Below, piece after piece: positions 17,807 through 27,198 of a DNA stretch of 64,000 nucleotides (its first letter is position 1; every line of letters begins with the position of its first letter). A program made the translations under genes and the position numbers. The stretch is from positions 62,001 to 126,000 of the forward strand of contig NZ_KB900372.1 of the NCBI RefSeq assembly GCF_000378725.1, read 5' to 3'. Under the pieces are notes generated by a model. It made no database searches. It worked only from the letters and a program-made list of their open reading frames with translations, and was not told the DNA's origin. The stretch comes from Peptoniphilus lacrimalis DSM 7455 (GTDB lineage: Bacteria; Bacillota; Clostridia; Tissierellales; Peptoniphilaceae).

Positions 17807-19324
17807 TTATTTTCTCATCAAATATTGATAACTGCCAAGAGCTGCTGTTGCCCCGCTTCCTTGTGCAATTACTATTTGTTTAAAGGCGCTGTTAGTACAA
17901 TCTCCTGCAGCAAAAACTCCAGGCATACTTGTTGCTCCAACTTGATCTACAATTATCTCGCCTCTTTTATTCTTTTCTATTCCGTCAATCCATTCTGTAA
18001 CAGGTACCAATCCAACTTGAATAAAGCATCCATCAGTCGCTTCTTTATGAGTTTGTCCACCTATTCGGTCTTCATAAACAATGCTTTCAAGTTTTTCTTT
18101 ACCTTCTAGGGCTTTTGTTTGTGCATTAGTAACTACACGAACATTTTTCAAAGTTTTTAATTTTTCTTGAAGGACTGAATCCGCTTTTAATTCTGGTAAA
18201 AATTCCAAAACTAAAACTTCTTTTGCTAGTCCTGCAAGATCAATTGCAGCCTCTATTCCTGAATTACCTCCACCAATAACAGTAACTCTTTTGTTTTTAA
18301 AAAGTGGACCATCGCAGTGAGTACAGTAGGCAACTCCCTTATTTCTAAATTCAATTTCTCCAGGAATTCCAATCAAACGCCACTTAGCGCCTGTAGCTAT
18401 AACTATAGATTTAGCTTGAAGCTCACCTGAATCTGTTTTAATTTTTATAGGATCAGCTTCTTGGATAGATTGAACTTCAACTTCATCTATTATATCAACC
18501 TTATATTTTAAAACATGTTCTTTTACAGCTTCCATAAATTTTGGACCTTCTGTATAGGCAAAACCTGTAATATTTTCAATGGCTAAAGTTTCCTTTACTT
18601 GTCCTCCAAAATCTTTTGCTATAAGTCCAGTTTTGATTCCCTTTCTTGCTCCATAAATTGCTGCAGTAGCACCAGCTGGACCACCGCCAATTACAAGAAG
18701 GTCATAAACTGGCTTATCTTTTAGTGAAGGTCCTTCTTTTTGTCCAGTTACCAAATCAAGAATTTTGTTTAGGTTAATTTTTCCATTGTAAAAACTTTTA
18801 CCATTCAAAAAACTTGCTGGAACTGCCATAACTCCAAGTCCATCAACATATTCTTGGAAGCTTGCTCCATCTACCATACGGTGGCTGATTTTTGGATTTA
18901 AAACAGCCATAATATTTAAAGCTTGAACTACTTCCGGACAGTTGTGACAACTTAAGCTGACTACTGTTTCAAAAGATAGTTCTTTATCTATTGATTTAAT
19001 TCTTCTCACTTGATTATCATCAATCTTAGGTGGGCGGCCGCTTATTTGTAAAAGTGCCAACACAAAAGATTCAAATTCATGACCAAGTGGAACTCCAGCA
19101 AAGCTTATTCCAGATCTTCCATTTGATGAAAGACTAAAACATGGGCTTAGGTCTAATTTTTTTTCTTTAATTTTTAAAAGATCTGATAGTGAAACAATTT
19201 CTTCTACAAAAGTTTTAACTTCTTTTGACTTTTCAGAATCATCCAAGCTTAGAGTAAATACAACTTCTCCTTCAAGAAGTTTCAAATACTCTTTTAGCTG
19301 ATTTTTTAAATTTTGGTCTAACAT
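17807..19324 (-). CDS. ahpF: Alkyl hydroperoxide reductase subunit F
   Basis: This flavoprotein passes electrons from NAD(P)H to AhpC. The N-terminal double thioredoxin fold carries the redox pair in CHNCPEVV (Cys126, Cys129). The FAD site is VIGGGPAGATAAIYGARKG, the second redox pair is in YCTHCDGP (Cys334, Cys337), and the NAD(P)H site is VIGGGNSGIEAA. The length of 505 residues is normal. It overlaps ahpC through TAATG, so the pair is coupled. Confidence 0.97.
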   Translation of the reverse strand: MLDQNLKNQLKEYLKLLEGEVVFTLSLDDSEKSKEVKTFVEEIVSLSDLLKIKEKKLDLSPCFSLSSNGRSGISFAGVPLGHEFESFVLALLQISGRPPKIDDNQVRRIKSIDKELSFETVVSLSCHNCPEVVQALNIMAVLNPKISHRMVDGASFQEYVDGLGVMAVPASFLNGKSFYNGKINLNKILDLVTGQKEGPSLKDKPVYDLLVIGGGPAGATAAIYGARKGIKTGLIAKDFGGQVKETLAIENITGFAYTEGPKFMEAVKEHVLKYKVDIIDEVEVQSIQEADPIKIKTDSGELQAKSIVIATGAKWRLIGIPGEIEFRNKGVAYCTHCDGPLFKNKRVTVIGGGNSGIEAAIDLAGLAKEVLVLEFLPELKADSVLQEKLKTLKNVRVVTNAQTKALEGKEKLESIVYEDRIGGQTHKEATDGCFIQVGLVPVTEWIDGIEKNKRGEIIVDQVGATSMPGVFAAGDCTNSAFKQIVIAQGSGATAALGSYQYLMRK

Positions 19325-19893
19325 TAGATCTTACCAACTAAGTCAAGACCTGGAGTCAAAGTTTTGCCTGATTCTTTCCATTTTGCAGGACAAACTTGTC
19401 CAGGATTTTCACGAACGAATTGAGCAGCACGAATTTTATCATAAACTTGGCTTGCATCTCTTCCGATTCCGTCAGCATTAACTTCTACAGTTTGAATAAC
19501 TCCGTCTGGATCTATAATAAAAGTTGCACGTTGAGCAAGTCCTGCTTCTTCATCTAAAACATAAAAATCTCTAGCAATTGATTTGTGAGGATCAGCTAAC
19601 ATTGTAAATTCCAATTTGCTGATAGCTTCTGAATGGTCATGCCATGCTTTATGCACGAAATGTGTATCGCAAGACATAGAGTAAACTTCTACTCCAAGTG
19701 ATTGTAATTTTGCATATTGATCTTGCATATCTTCAAGTTCTGTTGGGCAAACAAATGTGAAGTCTGCTGGGTAGAACATAAGAACATTCCACTTACCTTC
19801 AAAATCCTTATTTGATACTGTTACGAATTCTTCTTTTTTTGGATTATAGCCATTAGTAACAAACTCTGGCATTTTCTTTCCTACTTGTGACAT
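19324..19893 (-). CDS. ahpC: Alkyl hydroperoxide reductase subunit C (peroxiredoxin)
   Basis: This typical 2-Cys peroxiredoxin reduces hydrogen and organic peroxides. The peroxidatic Cys is residue 49 in DFTFVCPTE, and the resolving Cys is residue 168 in GQVCPAKW. The C-terminal tail is full length. The ribosome site AAGGAGGA precedes the ATG. GC content and codon use are higher than in its neighbours, as expected for a strongly expressed gene. Confidence 0.97.
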   Translation of the reverse strand: MSQVGKKMPEFVTNGYNPKKEEFVTVSNKDFEGKWNVLMFYPADFTFVCPTELEDMQDQYAKLQSLGVEVYSMSCDTHFVHKAWHDHSEAISKLEFTMLADPHKSIARDFYVLDEEAGLAQRATFIIDPDGVIQTVEVNADGIGRDASQVYDKIRAAQFVRENPGQVCPAKWKESGKTLTPGLDLVGKI

Positions 19894-20427
19894 TTATGTC
19901 CTCCTTTTAATTTTAATTTATATAAAATTTTTTGATACTTTTTATCTTTGTATTTATACCCAAGATAAACTTTTTTACCCACTTAAAAAATTTATATAAA
20001 CTTTTTTAAATGAATACTTATAAGACTATATATTTTAATATTAGAAATATATCTAGATGCCATAAATATATAAATGAATCCCTTACATCAATTTATTTCT
20101 ATATTAAGATATTAATCTTATTTTTTAACCTATTATTATATATCCTTATAAAATAATTCTAAACATAATAAAATTTAAAATCTGGATAATTAAAGCAAAA
20201 TTATAATTTTATTGAACCTCAATATATCTATTACATAAAGTTATGGCTAATCTTGTGAGGGTTTTAAATTTTCCATATTTAATTTAATATCGAGATTTTT
20301 ATATATTTTTCAAATTTTTTCATTGGATAAATTTAATATAAGCACTATCTGTATATACACTTGACTTGTCTTATATTCTTTTGTGTAATATAATTCTAAT
20401 TAAATTTTATTAGGAGATAGACTGAAA
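19894..20427. other. Long intergenic region between ahpC and nadA
   Basis: I see no credible coding frame here. The stretch is extremely AT-rich and must hold the divergent promoters of ahpC and nadA. Close to nadA there is a promoter (20366-20394) and a possible niacin-repressor site. Confidence 0.6.
20366..20394 (+). promoter_or_regulatory. nad operon promoter with candidate NiaR site
   Basis: TTGTCT (20366-20371) and TATAAT (20389-20394) are spaced by 17 bases. Just upstream is ACACTTGACTTGTCTTAT (from about 20357), which contains a direct ACTTG repeat overlapping the -35 box. NiaR in Firmicutes represses nad genes when niacin is plentiful. That this stretch is its operator is my inference from position and self-regulation. 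Confidence 0.5.
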
Positions 20428-21345
20428 TTGGAAAATTTAAAAGATTTAAAGTTTAATGAAAAGGTGCAATTACTAAATAGGTTAAAGGCTGAAAAAGACG
20501 CTGTCATTCTCGCCCACTATTATGTCAATGAGGATATACAAGCTGTAGCTGATTATATTGGAGATTCTTTTTTTCTTGCTCAAAAAGCAACTGAGCTTAA
20601 AGAAAAGACAATAGTTATGGCTGGTGTTTACTTTATGGGAGAAAGTGTGAAAATTCTAAATCCAAGTAAAAATGTATTGATGCCTGATATTGATGCTGAT
20701 TGCCCTATGGCGCACATGGTTAGTGTTCAAAAAATTAAAGAAGTTAGAGAAAAATATGATGATTTGGCAGTTGTAACTTACATAAATTCTACTGCTGAAA
20801 TTAAGGCTTATTCAGATATTTGTGTTACATCTTCGAATGCTGCAAAAATTGTAAATAAGTTAAAGGAAAAAAATATATTTTTTATTCCGGATAAAAATCT
20901 TGGTGATTATGTAAAAAAATCTTTGCCAGATAAAAACATCATTTTAAATGACGGCTATTGCCCCGTTCATGATGAAATTGATGCTAGTGATATTAAGGCT
21001 TATAAGGGTAAGGTGAAAATTTTTGCCCATCCTGAATGTAGAAAGGAAGTTTTGGACTTAGCTGATTTTATTGGCTCTACTAAAGCTATTATTAATGAAA
21101 GTGGCAAATATGATGATGTTTTAGTTGTCACAGAGGAAGGAATTTTCACAGAATTAAAGAAAAGATTTCCAAACACAAATTATAGAAGGTTAATAAACAG
21201 ACCAATTTGTAATGATATGAAAAAATTAACTTTGGATAAAGTTATAGACGTAATAGAAAATAATAAAAATCAGGTGAATGTTAGTGAAGAAATCAGTAGT
21301 AAAGCTTTAATACCTCTAAAAAGAATGTTGAAATTAGGAGCATAA
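20428..21345 (+). CDS. nadA: Quinolinate synthase
   Basis: NadA condenses iminoaspartate with dihydroxyacetone phosphate to quinolinate using a [4Fe-4S] cluster. The three expected ligands are visible: Cys92 (DADCPMAHM), Cys178 (DGYCPVH) and Cys261 (NRPICNDM). At 305 residues it is the compact form. The start is a TTG at 20428 with AGGAGATA upstream. It is the first gene of a nadA-nadB-nadC-niaR operon. Confidence 0.97.
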   Translation: MENLKDLKFNEKVQLLNRLKAEKDAVILAHYYVNEDIQAVADYIGDSFFLAQKATELKEKTIVMAGVYFMGESVKILNPSKNVLMPDIDADCPMAHMVSVQKIKEVREKYDDLAVVTYINSTAEIKAYSDICVTSSNAAKIVNKLKEKNIFFIPDKNLGDYVKKSLPDKNIILNDGYCPVHDEIDASDIKAYKGKVKIFAHPECRKEVLDLADFIGSTKAIINESGKYDDVLVVTEEGIFTELKKRFPNTNYRRLINRPICNDMKKLTLDKVIDVIENNKNQVNVSEEISSKALIPLKRMLKLGA

Positions 21346-21346
21346 A

Positions 21347-22609
21347 ATGAAAAAATATGATGTTTTAATTATCGGTTCAGGACTTGCTGGAGTTAGCACT
21401 GCCTTGGAATTAAGTAAGAATTATAAGATTGGACTTGTAACAAAGAAAAAATTAGCAGATTCTAATTCCTATCTTGCCCAAGGGGGCATAAATGTTTTAA
21501 AGGATGAGTCTGATAGAAAAACTTTTATTGAAGATACCTTAAAGGCAGGTCATTATAAAAATAGCCTGCAAGCTGTTGAGATGATGGTTGATAAGTCACA
21601 AGATGCAATAAAATTTTTAATTGATCTCGGTGTTGAATTTACAAAGAAGGACGGAAAACTTGAATATGCACAAGAAGGTGGTCATTCTATCGCCAGGGGA
21701 CTTCATATTGATGATGAAATCGGAAAAGGAATTTTAGATGTCCTATATGAAAAAGTAAAATCAAGATCTAATATAGATATATTTGAAGATACGCCGATTG
21801 TTGATATTATTGTAAATAATGGTAAGTGTTATGGAGCAAGATCTTTAGATGATGTTTTTGTTTCAACAAATGTTGTTCTTGCAACAGGTGGTCTTGGAGG
21901 AATTTTTAAGAAAAGCACAAATTTCCCTCATATATGTGGCGATGGTTATGCTATGGCAATAAAAAATGGTGTCAAGTTAAAAGATATTTCTTATATTCAG
22001 TTCCACCCTACTTCTCTTTATGAGGAAAATGTTGAAAGACAATTTTTAATTTCTGAGTCTGCAAGGGGCGAAGGAGCCCAACTCTTAAATCATAAATCTG
22101 AGAGATTTACTGATGAAATGAAGCCTAGAGATATTGTGGCAAAGGCTATACTACAAGAAATGGAAAAAGAAGGAGTGGACTTTGAATATTTATCAATGAA
22201 GCCACTTGGAGAAGATAGGATTCCTAATAGATTTCCTATGATTTTTAAGGAATTAAAAAATAGGGGTATAGATGCAAGATATGATAATGTTCCTATAGTG
22301 CCTTGTCAACATTACACTATGGGCGGTATTGAGTGCGACATAAATGGCAAAACTAATTTACAAGGACTATTTGCAGTTGGTGAAGCTGGAAATGTTGGCA
22401 TTCATGGTTCAAATAGGCTTGCTTGCAATTCACTTCTTGAGTGTGTGGTTTTTGGTAGAATCTTAGCAGATTATTTAAATGAAAATAAATTTGAAGATAA
22501 AGAAATAGATTTTAAAATTACCGATGAAAAGATTGATAAAGAAAAGACAAGTGAAATTATTTTTGAAAGGATAAGAGAGGATGAAAAAGCTAAATCCATT
22601 TCTAATTGA
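21347..22609 (+). CDS. nadB: L-aspartate oxidase, short form
   Basis: NadB oxidises aspartate to iminoaspartate for NadA. The FAD-binding motif is IIGSGLAGVSTALEL near the N-terminus. The active-site region QEGGHSIARGLHIDDEIGK and the HYTMGGIECDINGKT block are intact. At 420 residues it lacks most of the C-terminal helical domain of the 530-residue E. coli enzyme, a form also seen in clostridia. It starts two bases after nadA and overlaps nadC by 29 bases. Confidence 0.95.
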   Translation: MKKYDVLIIGSGLAGVSTALELSKNYKIGLVTKKKLADSNSYLAQGGINVLKDESDRKTFIEDTLKAGHYKNSLQAVEMMVDKSQDAIKFLIDLGVEFTKKDGKLEYAQEGGHSIARGLHIDDEIGKGILDVLYEKVKSRSNIDIFEDTPIVDIIVNNGKCYGARSLDDVFVSTNVVLATGGLGGIFKKSTNFPHICGDGYAMAIKNGVKLKDISYIQFHPTSLYEENVERQFLISESARGEGAQLLNHKSERFTDEMKPRDIVAKAILQEMEKEGVDFEYLSMKPLGEDRIPNRFPMIFKELKNRGIDARYDNVPIVPCQHYTMGGIECDINGKTNLQGLFAVGEAGNVGIHGSNRLACNSLLECVVFGRILADYLNENKFEDKEIDFKITDEKIDKEKTSEIIFERIREDEKAKSISN

Positions 22610-23426
22610 CAAGTATATAATATGTGCCCTAAAGGAAGATATGAACAGTGGAGATATTACAACTGATTCGATTTTAAAAAATGAAAATGCTCAAATAAAT
22701 CTAATCGCAAAAGATAAGGGTATTATAGCTGGTCTTGATGTATTTGAACGGGTATTTGAAATAATAGATTCAAATTCATATTTTGAATTTAATTTTTCAG
22801 ATGGAGATGAAGTCAATAAATCTGACTTAATAGGAACAATAGATGCAAAAGCGAGTGCAATACTAAAGGCTGAAAGGACTGCCTTAAATTTTTTACAAAG
22901 AATGAGTGGAATTGCCACCTATACTAAAAAAATGGTTCATGCCCTTGGTAGTTGTCATGTGAAAATTTTAGATACTAGAAAAACAACACCTAACATGAGA
23001 ATTTTTGAAAAATATGCAATAACATTAGGTGGAGCCTATAATCACAGATATAACTTATCTGATGGAATTATGATAAAAGACAATCACATAGATGCTGCTG
23101 GCGGAATAAGAAATGCTGTTGATAGAGTCAGAAGTGCAAATCCTTTTGTAAAAAAGATTGAAGTTGAAGTAGAAAATTTTGATCAAATAAAAGAGGCACT
23201 TGATGCAAAAGCTGATATAATAATGCTAGACAACATGGAAATAGAAGATATAAAAAAAGCTTGCAAGATTATTAATAAGAGGGCTATTATTGAGTGTTCA
23301 GGAAATATTAGCCTTCAAAATATTAAAAATTATAGAGATTTAGACATTGACTATATTTCTTCTGGTTCTATAACTTACAATGCAGGTGTCTTAGACTTGT
23401 CAATGAAAAATTTAAAAATTTATTGA
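22581..23426 (+). CDS. nadC: Nicotinate-nucleotide pyrophosphorylase (carboxylating)
   Basis: NadC converts quinolinate and PRPP to nicotinate mononucleotide. Characteristic motifs are LKEDMNSGDITTDSIL near the start, RTALNFLQRMSGIAT, DTRKTTPNMR, and GGAYNHRYNLSDGIMIKDNH. The C-terminal barrel ends with SSGSITYNAGVLDLSM. The length of 281 residues is normal. The 29-base overlap with nadB indicates translational coupling. Confidence 0.97.
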   Translation: MKKLNPFLIDKYIICALKEDMNSGDITTDSILKNENAQINLIAKDKGIIAGLDVFERVFEIIDSNSYFEFNFSDGDEVNKSDLIGTIDAKASAILKAERTALNFLQRMSGIATYTKKMVHALGSCHVKILDTRKTTPNMRIFEKYAITLGGAYNHRYNLSDGIMIKDNHIDAAGGIRNAVDRVRSANPFVKKIEVEVENFDQIKEALDAKADIIMLDNMEIEDIKKACKIINKRAIIECSGNISLQNIKNYRDLDIDYISSGSITYNAGVLDLSMKNLKIY

Positions 23427-23433
23427 GGAAGAT

Positions 23434-23946
23434 ATGAATAATTCAAAATCTAGAAGAGAAAATTTACTTAAATTTTTATATGAAAATCAAAAACCAATAT
23501 CAGGTGAAAATTTAGCAAAAAACTTTGATGTTACCAGGCAAGTAATAGTTCAAGATATAGCTATTCTTAGGGCTGGTGGAAAAAATATTATTTCAACTAA
23601 CAGAGGCTACTACCTAAACGAGGAAAGAACTCAAAAAGTTTTTAAAGTTAAACACAGCGACCGAGATATAAGAAAAGAGTTAAATTCAATTGTAGATTTA
23701 GGCGGAACAATTAAAGATGTAATTGTCCACCATAAAGTCTATGGAGAGATAAAAAAAGATCTAAATTGCTCATCTAGACGAGATGTAAAAATTTTCTTAG
23801 ATAAAATGAGTAAAGAAAAATCCAAGCCTTTAGATGTGCTAACTGGTGGTATCCATTATCACACAGTTGTTGCAGAGAATAAAGAAGTCATCGAGGAAAT
23901 AGAGGTCGTTTTAAAGGAACTTGGATTTTTGATAGAAGAAGAATAA
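23434..23946 (+). CDS. niaR: Niacin-responsive repressor NiaR (3H domain)
   Basis: This 170-residue regulator has an N-terminal winged helix (SGENLAKNFDVTRQVIVQDI) and a C-terminal 3H domain, named for conserved histidines seen here in HSDRDI, VHHKVYGE and GGIHYHTVV. NiaR represses NAD synthesis and niacin uptake genes in response to nicotinic acid. Being last in the operon it should regulate its own transcript. GGAAGA upstream of the ATG is the ribosome site. Confidence 0.95.
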   Translation: MNNSKSRRENLLKFLYENQKPISGENLAKNFDVTRQVIVQDIAILRAGGKNIISTNRGYYLNEERTQKVFKVKHSDRDIRKELNSIVDLGGTIKDVIVHHKVYGEIKKDLNCSSRRDVKIFLDKMSKEKSKPLDVLTGGIHYHTVVAENKEVIEEIEVVLKELGFLIEEE

Positions 23947-23947
23947 T

Positions 23948-23971
23948 CCACCGGCCCATCCGGTGGTTTTT
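23948..23971 (+). terminator. Terminator of the nad operon
   Basis: CCACCGG (23948-23954) pairs with CCGGTGG (23960-23966) over a 5-base loop, followed directly by five T residues. It is a strong GC-rich hairpin. Confidence 0.92.
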
Positions 23972-24103
23972 CTATTGAAATTAAAGATTATTTTTCCTAA
24001 TATATGTACTATTAATTAAAATTAGAAGACTTTCCCTTATTTTTAAATTGCTTTAATATTGTAACAAGAATAACTTTACTAAAGTTCATATTTATTCCAA
24101 TTC

Positions 24104-24760
24104 TTAAAATTTTTTATCTTGAAAATCACTTAGTTTTTCCTTATCTCCTATAATAAAATAGTCGCAATAATCTGCTCCATCTGCAATTGTTCCCTCTCTA
24201 TACAAAACTCCATGCTGAAGTTTTATCATAACATCATCAAGCTCGCACAATAGTGGCATTAATTCCCCAACTCCAAGCTTCTTTGTGTAAGAGCAAATAG
24301 GACAACGAGTAATCCTATAATAACAAGCACCCTTATAGGGTTCTCCCACAAAATCAACTTTAAAGGATGTAGGATATAGTTTTTCTTTTTCTTCTGTATA
24401 CCATTTATAATACTTAAGAATATTTTTTTTATTGGCCTCTTTTCCCTTTTTAGTATTGAGATTAATCAAGGAAAAAAACCATTTGAAAGTATAAAGAGAG
24501 CGACGCATCATTTCCTGGATGGTTTCTGGTGGAATTTTTTTCTCACTTGCTATATATGGAGCAACAAAGGCAAGGGCAAACATCTCATTGTATGCCATGG
24601 GATTATCCTCGCCGATATCATCCATATTTTCTACAAGTTCTCGATAAACTTTTTTGCTCTTTCTAATAATTTCTGAAGCGTATGCTTTATCATACTTCTC
24701 CATAAGAACTTTTTTCATCGGTCTTTTAAAAAACAAGAAATAAAAACACTTATATTTCAT
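24104..24760 (-). CDS. L-2-amino-thiazoline-4-carboxylic acid hydrolase-like protein
   Basis: The protein fits the ATC_hydrolase family, named after the Pseudomonas enzyme that opens amino-thiazoline carboxylate on the way to L-cysteine. The diagnostic C-terminal block runs YRITRCPICSY, then ELMPLLCELDDVM, then LYREGTIADGADYCDY, with several conserved cysteines. Most Firmicute members have no demonstrated activity. I choose the ATG at 24760; the longer frame begins at a TTG inside the G-rich ribosome site. It lies downstream of a methyltransferase gene on the same strand. Confidence 0.75.
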   Translation of the reverse strand: MKYKCFYFLFFKRPMKKVLMEKYDKAYASEIIRKSKKVYRELVENMDDIGEDNPMAYNEMFALAFVAPYIASEKKIPPETIQEMMRRSLYTFKWFFSLINLNTKKGKEANKKNILKYYKWYTEEKEKLYPTSFKVDFVGEPYKGACYYRITRCPICSYTKKLGVGELMPLLCELDDVMIKLQHGVLYREGTIADGADYCDYFIIGDKEKLSDFQDKKF

Positions 24761-24815
24761 ATAGCACCCCCCCAATCAATTTTCTAAAATATTTTATAGT
24801 AATTTATATAAAATA

Positions 24816-25643
24816 TTATTTTCTTCCAATAAGAATAGTTGAGCCATGAAGCCCTAACAATAAAGCTTCTTTGTGACCCATAAAAAGACCCCTTGTTGTA
24901 TCAATTAATTGCACATCTTGGTAGCCATCTTTTTTCAACTTTTCTATAAATTTATTCATATCTCCATATCTTGACCTACTCATCAAGTCATGGATAACAA
25001 AAACTCCACCTTTTTTAAGTACACGAAATGTTTCCAGTAAAAGTTTCTGTTTATTTTTCCCTGCAATATTGTGATAAACATAGTTGCTTGTCACTGCATC
25101 AAAACTTTGGTCTTCAAAAGGAAGAATCACTGCATTTCCTTCTTCAAATCTCACATTTTCTAGTCCCTCTAATTTTGCATTATTTTCACAGACTTTCTTA
25201 GAAAATTCACTTTTATATGAACCGCTCCATATGTCACAACCTACCATAGTCGCCTTTGGATTTTTCTTAGCACAAGCTATGGTAAGTGCACCGCTGCCAC
25301 ATCCGATGTCAAGTCCCACACCTCCATCTGGAATTTTTACATAATCGGCAGTCTTTTCAATAATTATTTTGGCAAGCTTTCTTTTTCCATTGTAATCAAA
25401 AGCCCTATATAAAAATCTCATCCAGCTTGCAAAGAAGATAAGTATCAACGTTGCAAATCCTAGAATAATGGCACATATCAGACGAATTCTTCCACTAAAT
25501 ACAAAATCACTGACACCAAAGACTATAAATAGAATTAAAGCTATAAGGCTAGCAAATATTAAATTCTTTAACAAGCTTTTGGGAACCCAATTTTTGTAGT
25601 CTGCCTTTGTTTTCTCGTCATCCATAAAATTTACTTGTTTCAT
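24816..25643 (-). CDS. Membrane-anchored class I SAM methyltransferase
   Basis: This 275-residue protein has two N-terminal membrane segments (about 25-45 and 53-75) and a cytoplasmic Rossmann methyltransferase domain. Motif I is VGLDIGCGSGALTIACA, motif II gives MVGCDIW, and FDAVTSNYVYHNI is the post-motif region. AGGAGGAAA precedes the ATG. The substrate is unknown. The gene is followed within 60 bases by the ATC-hydrolase-like gene, suggesting co-transcription. Confidence 0.85.
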   Translation of the reverse strand: MKQVNFMDDEKTKADYKNWVPKSLLKNLIFASLIALILFIVFGVSDFVFSGRIRLICAIILGFATLILIFFASWMRFLYRAFDYNGKRKLAKIIIEKTADYVKIPDGGVGLDIGCGSGALTIACAKKNPKATMVGCDIWSGSYKSEFSKKVCENNAKLEGLENVRFEEGNAVILPFEDQSFDAVTSNYVYHNIAGKNKQKLLLETFRVLKKGGVFVIHDLMSRSRYGDMNKFIEKLKKDGYQDVQLIDTTRGLFMGHKEALLLGLHGSTILIGRK

Positions 25644-25727
25644 AATATTTCCTCCTGTAAATAATAAATTATATAAAATTTCCCTTTAAAAACTAAAACA
25701 ATAATTTTAATCACTTACTATATAATC

Positions 25728-26372
25728 TTATAAATTAATATTAGTATAGTTTATCAATAAAGATAAGTAGTAGATAAAATATATTAAGTTAAACCAACCT
25801 CCACGAATAATCATATGCAGTCCCTTTGGTAATCTATCAGCAATTGGTGTAAAAATCAAAAGAAATATGGGTGTAAATAAGGCTTGCCATCTTGGAAATA
25901 TTGTTAATCCAAATAAAATTACCAATGCCGTTAATATATTTGCAAGTGCCATAGTTGTAAAAACTATTTTTGCTTGAAATTTTAAAAATCTTAAAAATTC
26001 ATCAAAAGCTTCCTTGTTTTCGTATCTTGACAAAAGACCTAAGTAGGCACACTGAATATGATAAGTTCCCCCTAGTATCATTCCCAAAACATTTAATAAA
26101 AATACAAACCAACCAAAGTTTAAAAACTTTTCGTCTATGCCCAAAACAATATGATAAAAACCAATACAATATATAAAGGCACAAATGGGTCCTAAAAGAC
26201 CACCAATGTATAATCTTTTTATGTTGACATTTTTCATTATGCCAATAATATTATTTATAGTATCCTTGCCATCGTAATCATTTGAATCATAATATAGGGT
26301 CATATCTCCCAAAAACATCAAAAATGAAGCTAAAATACCTACCAATATACTCCTATATAAAGTCACAATCAC
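25728..26372 (-). CDS. Six-segment integral membrane protein, unknown function
   Basis: This 214-residue protein contains about six hydrophobic segments. The block YIGGLLGPICAFIYCIGFYHI and GGTYHIQCAYLG recall the DUF6796 family, though I am not certain of that assignment. The start is preceded by GAAGGTGTG. No functional context is available: the neighbour is a methyltransferase gene on the same strand. Confidence 0.6.
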   Translation of the reverse strand: MIVTLYRSILVGILASFLMFLGDMTLYYDSNDYDGKDTINNIIGIMKNVNIKRLYIGGLLGPICAFIYCIGFYHIVLGIDEKFLNFGWFVFLLNVLGMILGGTYHIQCAYLGLLSRYENKEAFDEFLRFLKFQAKIVFTTMALANILTALVILFGLTIFPRWQALFTPIFLLIFTPIADRLPKGLHMIIRGGWFNLIYFIYYLSLLINYTNINL

Positions 26373-27198
26373 ACACCTTCTTTAACTTAGATGATATTAA
26401 TTATCACTTTAATTGTACCACCTGAAGTTGCTAAAATCAATAAAAAAGATGTTTACTAGCTAGTCACTCGAATTTGACATTACATTTTTTTATTTATATT
26501 AATTTATTATCTCTTAGTTTTTTATGTGGGCTTCTAAAAATTACACAACAAATTTTTTTCTGTAGATTTTTCCCCTGTCCTATCCTTCTTTAAAAGTATA
26601 GATATTCGCTTTTTGATAAATATAAAATTTGAAAAAATGAATCTTATCTCCACCAAAATTATAAATTTTTGTTTAGATCATAAAAGCCCTGAAGATTAAA
26701 TCTCCAAGGCTTGATTGATTATCTATTCCTATTTTAAATATAATAGTTCTACTTACTTTCATTATATAACTTTACTCACAGCTTAGCTTTTTTTCTAAAA
26801 AGAAAACAAATTCTTTGGAATTAAACCCAAGGCTACAAGTTGAAGTAATAAGATGATGTGAAAATAAACTTGTTCCACTTGCAATATATAAAAACCATGT
26901 CCTTAAAAATACTCATTCCAAAGTTTTAAAGATACATTACAAAAAATTTCTTATACCAAATAACTAAATAAAGCTTAAATTTCTTAGAAAATCTTAGTTA
27001 TCAATTTTTTTAACCAAAAAGATTCATAAGAAATATAGAAATAATCTGTTAATAGGGATATCTTAATTATTTTCCTCTACAAAATAATAAGTTGATATTT
27101 CTTATAGATATTGGACACCTCGATATTCCGAACAAGTTATATAAAATACTATACTGACTTCGACTTAATTAAAGCGAGTTATTTTAAAATTCGTCATT
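26373..27198. other. 826-bp region with no recognised gene
   Basis: No frame here encodes a recognisable protein. An imperfect hairpin near 26687-26715 (AAGCC and GGCTT arms) may act as a weak minus-strand terminator. The rest is AT-rich with frequent stops in all frames. Confidence 0.5.
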
